This document shows, piece after piece, positions 45,008 through 55,329 of a stretch of 64,000 nt of DNA. Origin of the DNA: Geofilum rubicundum JCM 15548 (GTDB lineage: Bacteria; Bacteroidota; Bacteroidia; Bacteroidales; Marinilabiliaceae); the NCBI RefSeq assembly GCF_000974365.1, contig NZ_BAZW01000011.1, forward strand, positions 28,089-92,088, read 5' to 3'. The notes under the pieces were generated by a model. It was not told the DNA's origin. It ran no database searches and was given only the letters and a program-made list of their open reading frames with translations. The position numbers were made by a program, and so were the translations under genes. Each line of letters starts with the position of its first letter. Positions within the stretch are counted from its first letter, which is position 1.

Positions 45008-46222
45008 ATGATGCGTACAGAATTATTAAATAGGTCGCCCAGGAGCGAAAAAATTGATTTGTCGGTGGTCATTGTTACCTACAATTGCCGGTCGTTTGTG
45101 CAGTTGTGTTTGTACAGTTTATTGTGGCAGACGGATGAGCGTCTGGAAGTGATTGTGGTGGACAATGACAGTCAAGATGATACGGTTCAGTCAATCAAGG
45201 AGCAGTTTCCGCAGGTGATCCTTATCGCCAACCAAAGCAATGTGGGTTTTGGCACTGCCTGTAATCAGGGCATGCAAATAGCGCGTGGACGTTATTATCT
45301 GATGTTGAATCCCGATACTTTTGTGCCCGAGGACCTCTCACAAAGGGTGGTGACTTTTATGGATGCCCACCAAACGTGCGGAGCCATGGGCGTTCATATG
45401 TGCGACGGTACGGGGCGCTTTTTGCCGGAATCAAAAAGAGGATTGCCCACCTTGTTTCGCTCCTTTTGCCGGTTTTCCGGCTTGTCCACGCTGTTCCCTG
45501 CCTCCAAAACATGGGCCGGCTATTACATGGGGCATCTGCCGGTGGAAGAGACCGCTCCGGTTGAAATTCTTTCCGGGGCTTTTATGGTGCTTTCCAGAGC
45601 CGCCATTGAAAAGGTGGGCGGTTTTGATGAGACGTTTTTTATGTATGGGGAGGACATTGACCTGTCCTGGCGCATTCATCAGGCTGGTTTCACCAATTAT
45701 TATGTGTCGGACATTAAGATTGTGCATTTTAAAGGAGAAAGTACAGCGAAGGACCAGCGTTATGTGAAGATGTTTTATGGGGCCATGGAACTGTTTTATA
45801 AAAAACATTTTGGCGCGCGCCAAAATGGGGTGCAGCGACTTTTGGTCCAATGGATGATTGCTACCCTCGGTCTGTTATCCTCCTTGCGCCGGCTATTACC
45901 GTCTCCTCAGGTGGTAGCTCCTGCCTATCCGCTGCAGGGCGATTATGTCGTTTTGGCGGGCGACCAATGGTCCTCTTCCTGCGTTGCTGATACCCTGATT
46001 TCCGGAAAGGGAAAAGTGTTGTCAGATGCTGCTTTAAAGGATGCTGTATCTGCAGAAACCTGCCTTCTGGATGTTTCCTCATGCCGTCCGTCAAAAATTC
46101 TTGATTTTGTGCGAATAAAAGGTTTTTTTTGTAAAAGGCTGTTGTGGTTGGCTCCCGGACGAAAAATGGTTTTTCATCCGGTTTCTTCTTCTAACAGAAC
46201 CGTTATTACCAAACTTGATTAG
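45008..46222 (+). CDS. Family 2 glycosyltransferase
   Basis: 404 residues. The GT-A fold is visible from LSVVIVTYNCRSFVQLCLYSLL, VVDNDSQDDT, NVGFGTACNQG and YYLMLNPDTFVPED to FMYGEDIDLSWRIHQAGF. This resembles rhamnosyltransferase-type GT2 enzymes of cell-surface polysaccharides. A C-terminal extension of about 110 residues (YPLQGDYVVLAGDQWSS...) has no family I recognise. Two ATGs lie at 45008 and 45011. It is probably cytoplasmic and membrane-associated; acceptor unknown. Confidence 0.9.
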   Translation: MMRTELLNRSPRSEKIDLSVVIVTYNCRSFVQLCLYSLLWQTDERLEVIVVDNDSQDDTVQSIKEQFPQVILIANQSNVGFGTACNQGMQIARGRYYLMLNPDTFVPEDLSQRVVTFMDAHQTCGAMGVHMCDGTGRFLPESKRGLPTLFRSFCRFSGLSTLFPASKTWAGYYMGHLPVEETAPVEILSGAFMVLSRAAIEKVGGFDETFFMYGEDIDLSWRIHQAGFTNYYVSDIKIVHFKGESTAKDQRYVKMFYGAMELFYKKHFGARQNGVQRLLVQWMIATLGLLSSLRRLLPSPQVVAPAYPLQGDYVVLAGDQWSSSCVADTLISGKGKVLSDAALKDAVSAETCLLDVSSCRPSKILDFVRIKGFFCKRLLWLAPGRKMVFHPVSSSNRTVITKLD

Positions 46223-46325
46223 CCCGATGAAGGTCGTTTTGTGAGATGATGTGATAATAGTCAGTTTGCCGAATGTGTTAATTGTTTGATTTGGGTTTTT
46301 GATATTCATTAGAAGCTATTTGATT

Positions 46326-47909
46326 ATGCGGACTATTTTTACTGTTTTTTTGTTACTGAGCTTTTTTGCTTTGGATGGCTTTTCTCAACGTCGTGCATTG
46401 CGAACGGCCGAGTCACATATCGACAACAATCGTTTCACACAGGCCATTAGTGTGCTGCAACCCTTATTGGTGGGTGAGGATGTGAACAGGGAAGCCTATC
46501 TTTTATCGGGCATTGCTTATTTGAGTGTGCCCGGTGGTTCTGAAAGGGCTCTGGAGTTATTTGATATCGCCATTGAGCATTATCCACTGGAGGACAAACC
46601 CTCACGAAGAGCTCTCGAGGCACGGTTTTACAAGGCACAGGCCTTGCACCTGGATTACCGTTTCGAGGAGGCCCTCGGCTTACATACCGAGCTTTTGGAA
46701 GTGATTCCTTCATCGGAGGGTGACCTGATTGAGGCCGTGAATCGGGAAATTGCCTATGGAGAGCAAGCGCTCTATATGGTTCAGAATCCGGTCCCCTTTG
46801 AGATTCAAACGATGGGCAGGGCTTTCAATTCTTCACACGACGATCATAGTCCGGTAGTGGCTCTGGATGAATCGACCATTTACTTTACCTCAAACCGCCC
46901 CCTGAGTGAAACCGAAAGAGAGGAGGGGCAGTATTTTGAAAATATTTATGTTTCCTATTGGCGGGATGGGGCGTGGACAGCTGCCACCCCTTTGGAACTG
47001 CCCGGAAATTACTATGGTAACCGGGCCACTGTTAGCTTAAGTCCCGATGGCAATTCCCTTTTCTTTTTTCAAAACGATGGCGCCATTGGGAATCTTTATG
47101 AAAGTCGACTGGAGTTTGGCGAATGGACAGAGCCCATTCCCTTTCCTCCGCCAATTAATTCGGGTTATAATGAAAGTCATGCCAGTCTGAGCCTCGATGG
47201 CGAGCGCATTTACTTCACCAGTGACCGGCCAGGTGGCTATGGGGGAAAGGATTTGTATGTGTCTCATCTTTTGCCCGATGGCTTTTGGGGTGAACCGCTG
47301 AATCTGGGGCCTGAAATCAATACCCCGCTGAACGAGGAGAGTCCTTTCTTGCATCCCGATGGTCGCACCCTCTATTTCTCTTCAGAGGGACATGCTTCCA
47401 TGGGTGGTTATGATATTTTTTCCAGCATTTTGGACGATGTGGACGGGGAGTGGAGTGAACCCACTAATTTGGGCTACCCCATTAATACACCGGATGACGA
47501 TATCTTTTTCATGCCTACACCGGACGGACAAAGGGTGTACTATGCCTCGCGCCAACCCGATGGCTTCGGTTCCACAGACATTTACCTGATTACTTTTCCT
47601 TCAGAAGATGACCGATCATTGGCCGTTGTGGCCAGCCACATTTATGATGAAAATAAAATGCCCTACAGCGATGCTGTGGTGCGGATCTACGACCAAGAGA
47701 ATGAGTTGCTGCAAGGTATTTACCGGCCCAATTCTCTCACCGGTAAGTTTGTAGCGGTATTGCCAGCAGGAAGGAGCTACCGCTTAGAATTACAGACTGA
47801 AGGTTATGAGCCTTTTGAGCAAGTTTTCACACTTGAAGTGCGAGATGTTTATGGGACCCGTAATCGTGCCACCTATCTGGAGCCTATTATGTTGAAGAGG
47901 GGGGAGTAG
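46326..47909 (+). CDS. TPR / PD40 beta-propeller exported protein
   Basis: 527 residues from ATG 46326, with a signal peptide (about 1-19). TPR-like helices (20-150) precede a WD40-like PD40 propeller with repeats such as SLSPDGNSLFFFQND, SLSLDGERIYFTSDRPGGYGGKDLY, FLHPDGRTLYFSSEGHASMGGYDIF and TPDGQRVYYASRQPDGFGSTDIY. It ends in a carboxypeptidase-regulatory-like domain (about 445-530). The layout recalls PorE-like proteins of the gliding/type IX machinery but without the OmpA peptidoglycan-binding end. A role in envelope assembly or secretion is a reasonable but unproven guess. Confidence 0.82.
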   Translation: MRTIFTVFLLLSFFALDGFSQRRALRTAESHIDNNRFTQAISVLQPLLVGEDVNREAYLLSGIAYLSVPGGSERALELFDIAIEHYPLEDKPSRRALEARFYKAQALHLDYRFEEALGLHTELLEVIPSSEGDLIEAVNREIAYGEQALYMVQNPVPFEIQTMGRAFNSSHDDHSPVVALDESTIYFTSNRPLSETEREEGQYFENIYVSYWRDGAWTAATPLELPGNYYGNRATVSLSPDGNSLFFFQNDGAIGNLYESRLEFGEWTEPIPFPPPINSGYNESHASLSLDGERIYFTSDRPGGYGGKDLYVSHLLPDGFWGEPLNLGPEINTPLNEESPFLHPDGRTLYFSSEGHASMGGYDIFSSILDDVDGEWSEPTNLGYPINTPDDDIFFMPTPDGQRVYYASRQPDGFGSTDIYLITFPSEDDRSLAVVASHIYDENKMPYSDAVVRIYDQENELLQGIYRPNSLTGKFVAVLPAGRSYRLELQTEGYEPFEQVFTLEVRDVYGTRNRATYLEPIMLKRGE

Positions 47910-47910
47910 G

Positions 47911-48215
47911 CCAATAGGTTATTTGGTCAATGGGGTAGGAAGGGCAGGAAGGGTTGGTCGGGTATTAGGTCAGGAGGTGAAGCGAAGCGGAATCCGCGAA
48001 GCGGGACGAAGCGAAGCGGAATCCCGCAAGGCGGGATCAATAGGTTAATAGGTCAATAGGTTGAGAGGGGGAGAAGGGTTGATTGGGCAGGAAGGGTGAG
48101 AGGGGGTGATGGGGAAGGAAGGGAAGAAAGGATCAAGAGGGGGAGAAGGGTAGGAAGGGTGGATGGGGAATAAGGTTGAGAGGGGAGGTTGTTGGTTGGG
48201 ATGGGTCTGGTGTAG
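47911..48215 (+). repeat. Modular G-rich intergenic array, copy 2
   Basis: A mosaic of three blocks on the + strand: TTAGG-like units (AATAGGTTAATAGGTCAATAGG), GGGTGAGAAGGG-like units, and a GC-rich block GAAGCGAAGCGGAATCCGCG followed by a partial second copy. No credible frame. The blocks are shared with 10611-10800 and 63837-64000, all G-rich on the + strand. Confidence 0.75.
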
Positions 48216-48249
48216 CGATATTATAAGGTATTTTCAAATAAAGTATAAA

Positions 48250-48284
48250 AGGCAGGTGATGGTTTAAATTTCCATCGCCTGCCT
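48250..48284. terminator. Bidirectional terminator
   Basis: AGGCAGGTGATGG and CCATCGCCTGCCT pair over 13 bp (one G-U) with a 9-nt loop. It is followed by TATTTCTT on the + strand and TTTTATACTT on the - strand. It serves the convergent PD40 gene and the SusF-like gene. Confidence 0.85.
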
Positions 48285-48354
48285 TATTTCTTACTGGTAC
48301 TGAATTTTTCTTTCCTAAGTTCTAATAAGTACCTGGTGAATTCTACCTAAGTTC

Positions 48355-49346
48355 TTACTGAACCATAATCTTAAATACTTTGTCGAATGGATTGTTTGAA
48401 ACCTTTACCAGTTTTAATCCCGGACCGTTCAGGCAGAAGCATCCAAAACAATGGTGCCCATTCCTTTGGCCTGGGTGATTAGACTTCCGGTGCTGGAATA
48501 TACGGTGACATTACCTTCTGTTTGGTCGTTCATGTCAACAGTCAGTTGGCCATTTGTTTCGTTGAACCATACCTGTACATTAGATGCATCGAAATTAGGA
48601 ATCTTTGTGGCTGCGGACTTACTGATAGCAATGGTTTCTGATTCGAGATCTACTCTGATGTCATATTTTCCGGCATCTGCGGCATCAATGATCCAGGTAT
48701 TATCAGTTCCTGATCCGGATAGCGTAACCTGATAATTGGTTAAGCCTAAATCTTGACCTTGTGTTAATGGCATAATCCAATCCCAACCATCATCAAAAGT
48801 CTTTATGGTGGCTATTTTAAAACTTCCGGCAACCAAATCTCCTGTCCATGTGAATAGGGCCGGATTCAACTCATCCACTTGCATGTCTGATGCCAAATCC
48901 AAACTCCAAGCGCCCGGGGTAGCATCACCGACTAGCGAAAGGTTCGGATAATAGTCAAGTTCAATGATTTGAATAGTGGAAGCATCCAAATCAATGGTGA
49001 TGGAATAACTTCCAGGTGTGGTGACACTCCACTTATTGTCAGGTCCCTCACAGCCGGTCGTAACAATGTAGTCTGTTGCGGTTAAAGCCTGTCCATCCTC
49101 TGTTGCATTAATCCATTCACCTTCACAAAAATCACCATTAAAAGCATGGAATTTAAAACTTCCGGCTTTTAACTCACCTCTATAGGTGAAAATTTGGCCA
49201 TTTTGATCCAGTTGAAGGCCATTAGCAGCCCAACCTGCTGAAGTAGCATCCCCAACAATGGACATGTAATCGTACTGCGCATGGACTGTTGAAAGAGAAA
49301 ACAAGCCCAGCAAAAACAAACTAATTAAATGTAGATTTAGTTTCAT
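48355..49346 (-). CDS. SusE/SusF-like glycan-binding protein with a sorting-type tail, split by a one-base frameshift
   Basis: A secreted alpha-glucan-binding protein of about 330 residues. Signal peptide (about 1-23), then two SusE/F starch-binding modules starting MSIVGDATSAGWAANGLQL and LSLVGDATPGAWSLD, each closed by a DLxxxTIxI strand. The end VTVYSSTGSLITQAKGMG looks like a type IX secretion sorting domain, but a stop follows DASA. One base lost near 48432-48434 breaks it: adding it gives DASALNGPGLKLVKVSNNPF and the normal ending KIMVQ. It lies behind the GH31 terminator at the far end of the alpha-glucan locus. Confidence 0.82.
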
Positions 49347-49387
49347 AATTAAAAGTTTTAAGGATTAAAAAAAACTGTCTTAGGAGA

Positions 49388-49425
49388 AAATCAATGGCAA
49401 GAACGAAGTTCGCTGCCATTGATTT
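49388..49425 (-). terminator. Terminator or attenuator after the GH31 gene
   Basis: AAATCAATGGCA and TGCCATTGATTT are perfect 12-bp arms, and the GAAC/GTTC core extends the stem. On the - strand the stem is trailed by TCTCC and a later T-run. It separates the GH31 gene from the SusF-like gene. Confidence 0.7.
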
Positions 49426-49459
49426 ATCAGGTGTAAAATTGATTGGTGAATTGAAATGC

Positions 49460-51966
49460 TTATTTATGGGTCACAGTAAGCTTAAGGTCTTTGTCAGGCT
49501 CAGGTATCGTTATCACACAGGTGTTATTTTCCTTATCCCAATACCATTGTAATTTTTCATTGTCGGATGGCCTTCTCGATTGGCGAATCTTTTTGCCATT
49601 TAGTTCGATGCGTTTGGGCTCCTGTGTGTTAATTACTTTTATGTGGTAGTCACGTTGGGTCAATGGATAGCCATTTGTTTCCTGAGCGGAAACTTTTAAT
49701 TCGGCACCACTATTGTTGAAGCTGTACTGAATAATCCGCTTACCAAATTGATCCCTTTTGTAATTATTTGATTCGCCATCGTCTTCATATAACGAAAATT
49801 CCGTTGCCTGATGGCCGTTGTTGGCGGGAAACACCATAAATGTCAGAGGGTAATTGTCCTCTTCGTGGATGTATTGCATCACGGGCATCATGGGGATAAT
49901 GGATCCCTTTTTGACGAAAATGGGAACGGTTGATAAATCTACGGGATAATCTATCCACTGTCGCCCCCTAAAAATATTTGACGGATCATGAAAATCCACC
50001 CATTCACCGGCAGGCAGGTAAACCCGTTTGATAGAGGCATACTGTTCCACGACAGGCGCCACCAGCAACTCACTTCCGAAAAGAAACTGATGTTCCGCTT
50101 TTAAGGCTTCCGCATCATCGGGATACTCCAAAATAAGGGCCCGCATAATGGGCAGTCCCGTATCGTAAGCCTCCCTTGAATAACTGTACAAGTACGGAAA
50201 CAGTTGATATTTTAGCTCAATGGCTTCCTTAACAATTTCCAGGACCTCTTCGCCAAACAACCACGGTTCCACGGCATTGTTGCCTTCGTGATGAATGCGG
50301 CTCAGTGGATTAAAGGCGCCAAATTGCAACCATCGGGTGTATAGCTCAGCAAAGCCTGAATAGCTTGAAATGTCCCCGCAATAACCGGAAATATCGGTGG
50401 CCCAAAAGGGGATGAGTCCCATACCGGATGAGAGGGCCAGGGGAATCTGACCCGCCAGACTCGACCAGCCGTTTAATATATTACCTCCATTACCTGCATC
50501 ACCCGACCATCCAAAGGTATAGCGCTGTAAACCGGCATAGGCGGCTCTGGTCATCTGAAAAATCCGGGTGTTGGGATTGTGTTTCTCAAACTGTTCCGTC
50601 ACAATTCGATCCCATTCCAAGCCATATACATTATGTATTTCATCGTGCATGCCTGCATGGTGCTGCATATTGAGTCGGTCTACATCTTCTTCGTTGCTCC
50701 AGGCGGGTTCGCCCATGTCTGTCCAAAAACCTTTAACCCCGTCATTGATGGGCTTTTGCTGGTATTCACCCCACCAGTTGGCCACCTCCGGATGGGTAAA
50801 ATCAACCACCCCACAATTGCCACCCCATGGCCATGGCATGTCATAACTTTCTCCGGTTCGGATGTCGGTAGCGAAAAAGCCCAATGAGTCGGCTTCAAAC
50901 CATTGACTTTCGTTGACTTGCGAAATAACGGGGTCCTGGGATACCACGACTTTAAATCCTTTATCCGCCAAGTCGCTCAGCATTTTTCGAGGGTTTTCAT
51001 AATTGCCCTCTCTCCAGTTAAAGTCCTGCAAATGCTGTGTCCATCCAATATCCTGATAGATGATGTCGCAGGGGATATTTCTGGATCTGTAGCCTTCAGC
51101 AATGTCCCTTGTCAGGTCTTCTCTGGTCAGCAAGCCGCGACTTTGAGAGAATCCCAGTGCCCAGTTCGGGGGCATGATGGGCTGTCCGGTTAATTGGGTA
51201 TAGCGACCAATTATTTGCTTATAGTCGGGTCCGTACATTACGTAGTAAACCATTTCGCCGCCTGGTACCTGAAACGAATAGTAATCCTCCGATTCAGAAC
51301 CCATTTTAAATTCTGTCTTATAGGTGTTGTCCAAAAAGACACCATAGCCATAACTGCTCAAAAAAAAGGGAATACTCTTATAAAGCGGGTCTTCGTCTGC
51401 CGAGTAGCAAGGTTTATCACTGTTCCACATCGTAAAGGACTGGCCTCGTCGGTTGAGTGAGCCTCCCTTTTCTCCCAGTCCCAGGAAAAATTCATCTTTT
51501 TTGAGGGTTTTATACACCACTTTGTCCGCTTGCTTTTGCACAAAACCGTTTTCCTGGTAGTCATCGAGCAGCAGGCGCTGATATTTATCGAAAATGCTTA
51601 GTCTGAAGGGCCGGGCATTAATTCTAAGAATCAACGTCCCTGTATATATTTCATAGCCTGCGGGGTTTCCTGGATATTCACTTCTTCGATACCCTCAAAG
51701 GCTTCATTAACAACCGCGAAGGAGGGGTTTGAGCGCATGAATTCACCCTTTGGATCCATCCAGACTTTGATCACATCGGATCCCAATATCGATAATTTGA
51801 CCTGAAAGTCGTTTTCGCAGGTGAAAACCACTTCCTTTCCATCGATTTTGTATGCCAGAATATTTCCGGGACGAATGTCTTCTGACCGATCCATACCTGT
51901 CCCGGTAGCTCCGGGTAACAGAAACCAAGTAAAACAAACCAACAGCAACAACCTATATAACTTCAT
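49460..51966 (-). CDS. Glycoside hydrolase family 31 alpha-glucosidase, split by a one-base frameshift
   Basis: An exported enzyme of about 835 residues with an N-terminal signal peptide. The TIM barrel has GYGVFLDNTYKTEF, IYQDIGWTQHLQDFNW, GFWTDMGEPAW with the nucleophile Asp, and WSGDAGNGGNILNGW with the acid/base Asp; beta domains follow. It should release glucose from alpha-gluco-oligosaccharides made by GH66. The first 111 residues are in another frame: a T is missing near 51655 (GCT then AT), and adding it gives PQAYEIYTGTLILRINARPF. It lies 10 nt after GH66. Confidence 0.9.
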
Positions 51967-51976
51967 AATATTTCGT

Positions 51977-53729
51977 TTAGTATTCTATCACAATCATGCC
52001 CCAATACTTAAGACCTGGCATTTTAAAAGAGGTACTCACTGCGTTTTGGTTAAAGCTAATTTCTTGAGGAACGCCACCATTCAAATCTGGTGAAGCCACC
52101 CATATCCTCTTAACCGTACGATCGGTTCTGAATTTCATGCCGGCATCTTCAATCATCGTGGGTTCCGGTTGGTTGCCGTTAAGGTCGCGCCAGTCAAAAC
52201 TGTTGGCCACCGACAGGTTGATTAAATGGATGACCTGTTTGTTGTCCACCAATTTTCCTACAGATGCCACTTTGCCTGTTTGTGGAGGCCATGCGGCCAC
52301 ATCCATGCGTCCGTTGGTGCAGGAAATATCCACACTTTCTGTGTTGAAAGTTCCACCGTCGCGCAAAAGGTTTTGATAGCCCACCATAAAATCGTAGTAG
52401 TTGACCAGTGCCCTTTGCAAGTCCCCTTTCATCTGCAGATTATTGTTGGGAAAATACTCTTTGCCCAGCATGTGCTCACCCAGCTCCAGGTGGGAGCCAC
52501 CGAAGGCAAACATCACCGCGTCGGTCAGCAAAACCCCCGGCGTATTGAAGTAGCCTGGCCATCGGCTACATTGTAATTCATGTAAGCGGCAAAAACGGTT
52601 TTTAAATCGTTTCTGAATGCGTTGTTTTCATGGATGATGCGCTCCAAATCAGTGAATTTTGGGGTGTCACCCCAGACTTCATTGTAAAAGAAATCAATGT
52701 CTCCTTGTGCAATTTGTTCCTGCCCGTATTCACTCACCGCATTCATGATGAGCGCTTTCTCAGGATGTTCATTTTTCATGGCATCGATGAACTTCAGGTA
52801 TTGTTCCGGCAGATTCACAACGTTACCGTTGTAATCGTAAACGGTTTCCCTGTTGCCCAACTGATCAATCTGAAAGCCATCAAAATCAAAGACCTGGTAC
52901 ACATCGTCATTTTGTTGGGCCATATAGTTTAACCAACCGGAATGACCCGGATCGGTCAGGTAGATGTCGCTCCAAAAGTACGGTTTGGGCAAGCCATGGT
53001 AATCCTTGTTATTTCTGAACTTGTCCTTAAAAATGTACCATTCCTCTTGTACGCCATCACTGGCACCATCACTCAAAACGCCAAAACAAAGGTTGTAAAA
53101 GATGGATTTCATGCCTCTCTCTCGTCCTTCAGCAATGTATTGGTCGATCGTCTGTTTTGAATTGGTGCGGTTGGCTATCTCTTTCCATGTTTCTGCCGGG
53201 TTTGCCGGAGTACCTGCCAGCGGTTTGTGGTGTTTGTAGTGCCAGTCCTGGTACTGCACACCGTTGATGTGGTGGCGGTTCAGGTTGTGGATGACTTTTT
53301 TAATGGCTTCCTCACTCATTGGTCCATAATGCGATAAAAAGCCATATCTGGGGAATTTTTTCCAGTCGGAAGATACATCCACAGCCATGCTACCCATATA
53401 GCTTTCATGGTCTTCCCCTTTTGACACAATTTCCACCATATATCCTCTAAAGTCCTCCTGTGGAGGCGTCCAGGTCCATGTTTTACCGCTTGCCGGAACT
53501 TCTTCTATCACATCGCCCAAATAGGAGTATCTGATATAAACGTCACTTCCCAATTCTTTATCTGCCTTAAAAGAAACCTGCTCCCCGGGCATGTATAGCG
53601 CCTTGTCCTTTTCTAACTGAACAGCTGTAACAATGTTGGCATCGCACCATTGTTGTTCGTTAAATCGTTGCTGTCGTCGCACGATACAAACAGAGCGGCA
53701 AGGAGTGTGATTAACAAAAGTCTCATCAT
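51977..53729 (-). CDS. Glycoside hydrolase family 66 (dextranase-like) lipoprotein, split by two frameshifts
   Basis: An endo-acting alpha-1,6-glucanase type enzyme, about 584 residues. It begins MMRLLLITLLAALFVSCDD with a lipobox, so it is anchored to the cell surface or periplasmic face. The catalytic barrel includes HINGVQYQDWHYKHHKPLAG, FDFDGFQIDQLGNRE with the nucleophile Asp, and FFYNEVWGD with the acid/base Glu, matching GH66. Two single-base losses break it. Near 53644, GCG then AT should be GCG GAT; near 52553, GCT then AC should be GCT TAC, restoring GQAYFNTPGVLLTDAV. The cut pattern is shared with other genes here. Confidence 0.88.
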
Positions 53730-53800
53730 AATCAACGTCTTAAAAGTATCTCTGCAGCTGTTGCATAACAACAGCCGTAGAGATTATTTATGTTCAATAT

Positions 53801-55299
53801 TTACTGCTTAACAATACGCACCGTTTCTTTTAATTGATCCAGGGTGATGGTATAGGTTCCGGCCGACTGGATGTTCCATTTCATGTCCACATCCATATAA
53901 TCGGCATATTCGGGTGCTGATTTGTCGGTGAAAAGCATATCTTCTACCTCACCTGTTGGCACTCTGTCTGCCTCAACCGGCATAAACCATGCCCCATTCC
54001 AATCACTTTGCTTGTCGCATGAAAATTTTAATTCGCCGGCGGTAATTGCTCCTGTCCATGAAAATACATACGGATTTTCCGAATCTAAGGTCATGGGGCT
54101 TGCATTGCCTAAATCCCAGCCACCGGGTGCTGCACTTCCGACAAGGTACATGTTTTCATAAGGCGTAAACACGCTCATGACCATTTTTTCCTCACCTTCT
54201 GTGATGTCCAGGTACAGTTTGTAGGGCTTATTCGATTCGGCTTCACTTAACAACACTTGTGATCGCCTTCGCCATTCTGCATGACCTCTGAATGTGTATA
54301 GGGTGCATTCGCAATGGTGGGATGGTACATGTCGTCCCAGCTTCCCGAAGCAGTCCCGAACTTAAATTCGCCTCCTCCGGTCCATTCCATTACATCTCCA
54401 AATCGGAATAGGAAGGGATTGATCACATCCTGCTTCATGGCAACATGACTCCATCCGGTGAAGGATCCGACAAAATAGATGTGGTCATATTTTGGTCCCG
54501 CCATGCCATCGGTTTCTTCAATGGAATAGGTCAGGTCAATAATGTTGACCGTAATGCGGTAAAATGCACTCGCAGGTACGGTGAATGGCTCATCCGGATC
54601 CTCGTCACTTTCGCGTAAATACAAAGCCTCAGATGTGCCAGACATGGTTTTGTTGTAGGAGGGTAAAAATTCGCCCAGACTGGTAATGAATTTAAAGGAG
54701 CCTGGGTTGCGTAACTCGCCGGTCCATACAAACCCACCTGCTTCGCCACTTATGGCGGTCATTTTGGTGGCCGCACCGGCATCCCAGCCATTAGGGGTGG
54801 CATCGCCTACCAGATAAAGCGTCTTGCTTACCGGGCGATAGGGGGTCACCACTATTTTGATGGGGTCACTTAGCTGTGGTTCTACCGTCTCATTCAAGAC
54901 TTCCGCCACAATGCTTACTTCTATGGTGGCATCTTCATCAATTGGCAGGGCCAATTCTTCCAGCATTAGCCTGGTCAGCTGCTCATTGGTGTAGCTCAAG
55001 GAATAGACGCCTTTACCCATATATTCCACAATGCCTCCCTGAAAGGCGTTGCCTTCCACATCCATGCGAAAAGTGTACTCAATGGCGGCGCCGGTTCCCA
55101 TGTTCGACCCACTGGTCCATTCAAAGGTAATGGCTCTGGCATCTGGTGCTTTTACGTCCAGATCAAGGGTGTCTGCGCTGGCCGAAACGGTCAAAACATC
55201 GTATCCTTTATTTAGTTCCATATGGTCTTCGGTACATGAGGTAAAGCCCATGCCTGTCAAAAGTGCCACTATCCAACTATATATCTTAATTGTTCTCAT
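53801..55299 (-). CDS. susE: SusE-like outer membrane glycan-binding lipoprotein, split by a frameshift
   Basis: A surface lipoprotein of about 500 residues (lipobox MGFTSC). An N-terminal Ig-like SusE domain has GYDVLTVSASADTLDLDVKAPDARAITFEW. Three starch-binding modules follow, at TLYLVGDATPNGWDAG, IYFVGSFTGWSHVAM and MYLVGSAAPGGWDLG. It should hold alpha-glucan at the cell surface for SusC/SusD. The frames break near 54249; the simplest repair is a G making TGG TTG (HKWLLSEAESN). This does not fit the Ala-codon pattern of the other breaks. It follows susD by 31 nt. Confidence 0.85.
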
Positions 55300-55329
55300 A
55301 ACTGGTCATTCTTTAGTTCCTGGTTTGGA

